Positions 4,574 to 7,253 of a DNA stretch of 7,253 nt are shown piece by piece. Every line of letters starts with the position of its first letter. Positions within the stretch are counted from its first letter, which is position 1. The position numbers and the translations under genes are program-made. The notes under the pieces were generated by a model. The model worked only from the letters and a program-made list of their open reading frames with translations, searched no databases and was not told the DNA's origin. The DNA comes from Bacteroidota bacterium (GTDB taxonomy: Bacteria > Bacteroidota > Bacteroidia > Chitinophagales > Chitinophagaceae): positions 1 through 7,253 of the forward strand of contig JAEVZP010000118.1 of the NCBI GenBank assembly GCA_023392185.1, written 5' to 3'.

Positions 4574-6463
4574 TCAGGCCTGCTGTCGGCGCTGTGCTTC
4601 GTCTTTGAAAAGAAGAGTGCCCCGGAGACCGGCCTTATTTTCAAAGACAAAATGGCCGCCCAGCTGCCGCGCCATCAGCTGAATGATCGTGGTGCCCATG
4701 GTTTTAGCCGGAAGGCTGACCGGCTGCGGCATACCTGGTCCGTTGTCTGTGTAGAGGAGCCTGTATCCATCCGGCGTGGCAGTCAGCTCAATAGTGATGT
4801 GCAATTCCCGGTCTGGCTGTCGCCCGTGTTTATAGGAGTTGGTAATCAGTTCGGTGAGCAGCAGCCCCAGCAGCACCACCGTGCTGGTGTCGAGTTGCAG
4901 CAGCGTCCTGATATCTGCCTGAGCGGGACCATGAACCGACTGAATTGAGTCGACCAGCAGGCGCAGATAGGGTTCTAACGAAACGGTTTCCTGCGCGGTA
5001 TGCTGATACAGCTTTTGATGGATCAGCGCGATGGCATGGATGCGCATTACTGTATCGGAAAGCACTTGTTCGGTTTCAGGCGTCACGCCCTTTCGGATCT
5101 GCATGTTGATCAGCGAGGTAATGACCTGAAGGTTGTTTTTGAGCCGGTGATGGATTTCCTTCATTAACCACCCAAGATACTCTGCCTGTGCGGCCACCAA
5201 TTGATTGGCTCGTCGCTGTTTCCGATATTGCAGGCCGGCAAAGGTGCCGAGCACGACTGTGAGGGCCAGCAACCCACCTACGCCGATGAGCCAGGCCCGC
5301 TGCTGCATTGTGGTGCGGGACAGGTTTTGGATAGCTGCTTCTTTTTCGCGTGTTTGATACCGGGTTTCAAGGGCTGCGATTTCCTTACGAACCGATTCTT
5401 CGCGCAAGGCGGCCAGCATGCTGTCGGCAGTCACATAGGCGCGCAAGGCCTGCCGGTGGTCGCCGCTTGCCTGGAAGGCTTCTCCCCGCCCGAGCTGAAA
5501 AGCAGGCAGCAGAGCCGTGATACCGGTTTGCTCCATCAGCCGGATGCCGCTGTCGAAACGGGCGATGGCTTTGGCATAGCGGCCTTCTTCCTGATACATA
5601 CCGGCATACAGACCGAGGAGGTTGAGTTTCATCTTCGGGTCATTGTACCGATGGGCAATTTCCCCGGATTGATCCAGATAAAAGCGCGCCGAATCAATTT
5701 CCCCCAGCCCCAGAAAAGCGCGCCCCATATAGGCATAGGTGTAGCCGTCCACCCGTAGGTCGGGCTTGGGATGGGCGAGGGCCTCCCGGCACAGCTCCAG
5801 TGCCTCGGCTTCGCGGCCGTGGTCGCAATAAGCCAGGCTCAGGTTGTTGAGCGTCATGGGCAGCGTAGATGGATCGGACGTCTGCCGCAGCAGGGCAACG
5901 GCTTTTTCCTGATAGCGCAACTCGCGGTCGTCTCCTGTAATTTCGGTGCCGGCACTGCCCATCAGCACCAGCGCCCGGGCCATGGCCGGAGTATCCTGGG
6001 CAGCCTTGGCTTCCGCAAGAATTCGAAGCCCTTCTTCCGTCAGACGCAGATGGGCGTTGCTAAGTTGTAGCTGACTGAGCAGTTCCAGCCGGGTTTGGAG
6101 GTAGAGTCCTTCCTGATACTTGAGCGAGTCGAAAATCCGCAGTGCCTTTGCGCCTGTGCCCCGGGCGGCATCGTAATGTCCGGTTTGGGTGTGATAACTC
6201 GTAAGCCAGGCCCATCCAAAGCCCTCCAACAAAGGCGCACCGGCTGCCTCGCTTTGGCGCAGCCCTTCTTCAAAAGCGCTTTGGGCAGCTACAGTATCGC
6301 CGGTACGCAGGGCTTCTTTTCCTTTTGCATAGAAACCGGTAATGCGCACCGAGTCGGTCTGTGCCAAGGCATCCGGAACGGCTCTCTGCTTACAGGAAAA
6401 ACAAAGTATCCAGAGGCAATTCAGGATCAGAAAGCTGGTTTTGTCAAAACAGGAGCCCGTCAT
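4574..6463 (-). CDS. TPR-containing sensor histidine kinase (HisKA_2 type)
   Basis: This 629-residue membrane sensor kinase starts with a hydrophobic export segment (about 10-23) ending in CFSC, with Cys24 a possible lipidation site although the lipobox is imperfect. Six to seven TPR-like repeats follow (about 40-350, for example NNLSLAYCDHGREAEAL at 206-222). Next come a coiled coil (about 352-388) with the ALETRYQTREKEAAI linker usual in Bacteroidota TPR kinases, and one membrane span (about 391-411). The kinase core has the H-box EIHHRLKNNLQ (436-446, phospho-acceptor probably His439 in HRxKNN), N-box TELITNSYKHG (Asn542), G1 box DNGPGMP (Asp573) and GLRGTLLF (613-619). The TPRs should be extracytoplasmic, sensing a protein or envelope signal, with the kinase inside. 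Its partner is the LytTR regulator downstream. The ATG at 6463 is the only reasonable start, since an in-frame TAA lies about 60 nt upstream with no ATG between. The signal sensed is unknown. Confidence 0.93.
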   Translation of the reverse strand: MTGSCFDKTSFLILNCLWILCFSCKQRAVPDALAQTDSVRITGFYAKGKEALRTGDTVAAQSAFEEGLRQSEAAGAPLLEGFGWAWLTSYHTQTGHYDAARGTGAKALRIFDSLKYQEGLYLQTRLELLSQLQLSNAHLRLTEEGLRILAEAKAAQDTPAMARALVLMGSAGTEITGDDRELRYQEKAVALLRQTSDPSTLPMTLNNLSLAYCDHGREAEALELCREALAHPKPDLRVDGYTYAYMGRAFLGLGEIDSARFYLDQSGEIAHRYNDPKMKLNLLGLYAGMYQEEGRYAKAIARFDSGIRLMEQTGITALLPAFQLGRGEAFQASGDHRQALRAYVTADSMLAALREESVRKEIAALETRYQTREKEAAIQNLSRTTMQQRAWLIGVGGLLALTVVLGTFAGLQYRKQRRANQLVAAQAEYLGWLMKEIHHRLKNNLQVITSLINMQIRKGVTPETEQVLSDTVMRIHAIALIHQKLYQHTAQETVSLEPYLRLLVDSIQSVHGPAQADIRTLLQLDTSTVVLLGLLLTELITNSYKHGRQPDRELHITIELTATPDGYRLLYTDNGPGMPQPVSLPAKTMGTTIIQLMARQLGGHFVFENKAGLRGTLLFKDEAQRRQQA

Positions 6464-6593
6464 AAGTCGCTCAACATACGCCGCAGGCTTTTTTCGAAAA
6501 AAATATTGTTATCAAATCCCCCTTTTCCGGGATATTTTCTGTTGCGGTTGCCCTCCGAAAGGGGTTCATTAGGTGCTTCCTGCTTTAGACGGC

Positions 6594-6629
6594 GGGCCTT
6601 TTTTCCGGAAATTTCCGGAAAAAAGGCCC
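6594..6629. repeat. Perfect 36-bp palindrome containing two TTTCCGGAAA units
   Basis: The left half (6594-6611) reads GGGCC, six T, CCGG, AAA, and the right half (6612-6629) is its exact reverse complement, with no mismatch and no spacer. It contains two abutting copies of TTTCCGGAAA (6602-6611 and 6612-6621). It lies 131 bp upstream of the kinase start and 42 bp beyond the glmS terminator. No U-run follows on either strand, so it does not look like a standard intrinsic terminator. A regulator binding site or a cruciform-forming or RNA-hairpin element is possible. Confidence 0.8.
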
Positions 6630-6670
6630 CGTTCCAGTATGGATGCAGGCATGGCCGGATAGATTTAAAC

Positions 6671-6704
6671 AAAAAAAGCAGTGCACGGATGCACTGCTTT
6701 TTTT
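6671..6704 (-). terminator. Intrinsic terminator of glmS
   Basis: A perfect 15-bp stem (6671-6685 with 6690-6704) has the core GCAGTGCA, a 4-nt loop reading UCCG in the minus-strand RNA (a UNCG-type tetraloop), and ends in TTTTTTTGTTT on the minus strand. It begins 34 bp after the glmS stop. The opposite strand also ends in a T-run, so it could block plus-strand transcription as well. It should separate glmS from the kinase operon. Confidence 0.9.
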
Positions 6705-6738
6705 TGTTTAGAACAAATAGATCAATAAAGCTTCCGCA

Positions 6739-7253
6739 TTACTCTACCGTTACACTCTTAGCCAGGTTGCGCGGCTGATCTACGTCGCACCCCCGCATAA
6801 TGGCGATATGGTAGGAAAGCAACTGCAAGGGCACGATGGTGATCAGCGGGCTGAACATTTCTTCGGTGGCCGGCACCTCGATGACGTGGTCGGCCAGGGC
6901 TTTGATCTGCGTATCGCCTTCGTTGACGATCGCAATTACCTTGCCTTTACGGGCCTTTACTTCCTGCACATTGGAAACGATTTTCTCGTAGGCGCTTTCG
7001 TTGGTAGCGAGGAACACCACCGGCATGTTTTCATCGATGAGCGCAATAGGGCCGTGTTTCATCTCGGCAGCCGGATAGCCTTCTGCATGGATATAGGAGA
7101 TTTCTTTCAACTTCAGCGCACCTTCGAGCGCTACGGGGAAGTTGACCCCGCGGCCGAGATACAGGAAGCTTGCAGCGTCTTTATAGATCTGAGCGATTTC
7201 CCGGATCTGCGCATCGAGTTGCAGGGTCTTCTCAATTTTGGCCGGAATATTCT
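6739..7253 (-). CDS. glmS: Glutamine-fructose-6-phosphate aminotransferase, C-terminal part (cut by window edge)
   Basis: The visible 170 codons are the C-terminal part of an enzyme of about 610 residues. GlmS makes glucosamine-6-phosphate from fructose-6-phosphate and glutamine, the first step towards UDP-GlcNAc for peptidoglycan and lipid A, in the cytoplasm. The visible part belongs to the second SIS sugar-isomerase domain. It contains FLYLGRGVNFPVALEGALK, continuing into LKEISYIHAEGYPAAEMKHGPIALID, both highly diagnostic. The Glu of LEGALKLKE and the Lys of the terminal DQPRNLAKSVTVE match the isomerase active site. The N-terminal glutaminase domain with its catalytic Cys lies outside the window. 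The frame continues through an internal TTG at 7110 to the window edge, so 7110 is not the true start. TAA at 6741-6739 ends the gene, and a strong terminator follows. No riboswitch region is within view. Confidence 0.97.
   Translation of the reverse strand, partial: NIPAKIEKTLQLDAQIREIAQIYKDAASFLYLGRGVNFPVALEGALKLKEISYIHAEGYPAAEMKHGPIALIDENMPVVFLATNESAYEKIVSNVQEVKARKGKVIAIVNEGDTQIKALADHVIEVPATEEMFSPLITIVPLQLLSYHIAIMRGCDVDQPRNLAKSVTVE

Larger units (their letters stand above)
6464..6738. other. Spacer between glmS and the kinase gene
   Basis: This 275-bp region carries the glmS terminator (6671-6704) and the 36-bp palindrome (6594-6629). Any promoter for the kinase/regulator pair should lie to the left of the terminator. 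No full TTTG/TAnnTTTG pair is visible on the minus strand; the only -7-like box, TATTTTTT near 6500, has no correctly spaced partner. A 70-codon minus-strand frame (6460-6672) overlaps the kinase ATG, but it begins inside the terminator stem and is not supported as a gene. Confidence 0.6.

Noticed and set aside
5201..5758. 185-codon plus-strand frame opposite the kinase (with others at 3878-4498, 4652-4948 and 6095-6778)
   Set aside because: These are shadow frames of the high-GC kinase and regulator genes. The minus-strand products have complete domain sets.
6594..6629. The 36-bp palindrome as the glmS terminator
   Set aside because: No U-run follows it on either strand, and a standard terminator with a UNCG loop and T-run already lies closer to glmS at 6671-6704.
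6460..6672. 70-codon minus-strand frame whose stop overlaps the kinase ATG (ATGA), suggesting translational coupling
   Set aside because: It begins inside the glmS terminator stem and runs through the 36-bp palindrome, where both strands encode the same peptide (FFPEISGKK). No domain is seen, and the overlap is probably accidental.
1..7253. CRISPR array, tRNA or rRNA genes, insertion sequences, prophage or defence genes
   Set aside because: I found no regularly spaced repeats, cloverleaf-like sequences, transposase or integrase motifs, or recognisable defence domains on either strand.

Overview
The window looks like ordinary chromosome from a member of the Bacteroidota, possibly the Chitinophagia/Saprospiria side of the phylum, with GC somewhat above 50%. 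The signs are: a Bacteroidota-type promoter (TTTG, 17-nt spacer, TACTTTTG) in front of ndk; A/T-rich leaders with no obvious Shine-Dalgarno; a short MutS-like protein of the kind found in this phylum; a TPR-type histidine kinase next to a LytTR response regulator; and a typical GlmS C-terminus. Genus-level placement cannot be made from this sequence.

Layout, left to right. (1) 1-234, minus: N-terminal 78 codons of a MutS-family protein, running off the left edge. (2) 414-845, plus: ndk, complete, with its own promoter and a strong bidirectional terminator at 869-904. (3) 967-1440 and 1466-1975, both minus, 25 bp apart: a GNAT acetyltransferase followed by a small Thr/Gly/Ser-rich lipoprotein, facing ndk across the shared terminator. 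(4) 2145-3221, plus: a PA0069-type (SplB-like) radical SAM protein with a GTG start, divergent from the GNAT gene. (5) 3222-3745: about 520 bp with no convincing gene but with hairpins. (6) 4574-6463 then 3746-4465, both minus: a two-component system, an extracytoplasmic-TPR/HisKA_2 histidine kinase followed by a LytTR response regulator. (7) 6464-6738: the spacer upstream of the kinase, holding a perfect 36-bp palindrome and the terminator of the next gene. (8) 6739-7253, minus: the C-terminal 170 codons of glmS, running off the right edge.

How the genes relate: only two pairs look functionally or transcriptionally linked, the kinase/regulator pair and the GNAT/lipoprotein pair. ndk (nucleotide pools), the mutS-like gene and glmS (amino-sugar precursor of peptidoglycan and lipid A) are housekeeping genes. 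I found no mobile element, CRISPR array, tRNA or rRNA, and no clear new defence or biosynthetic system. The most unusual signal is non-coding: the 10-bp palindrome TTTCCGGAAA occurs six times in 7.25 kb, at five separate places, and in its most elaborate form makes the 36-bp perfect palindrome upstream of the sensor kinase.
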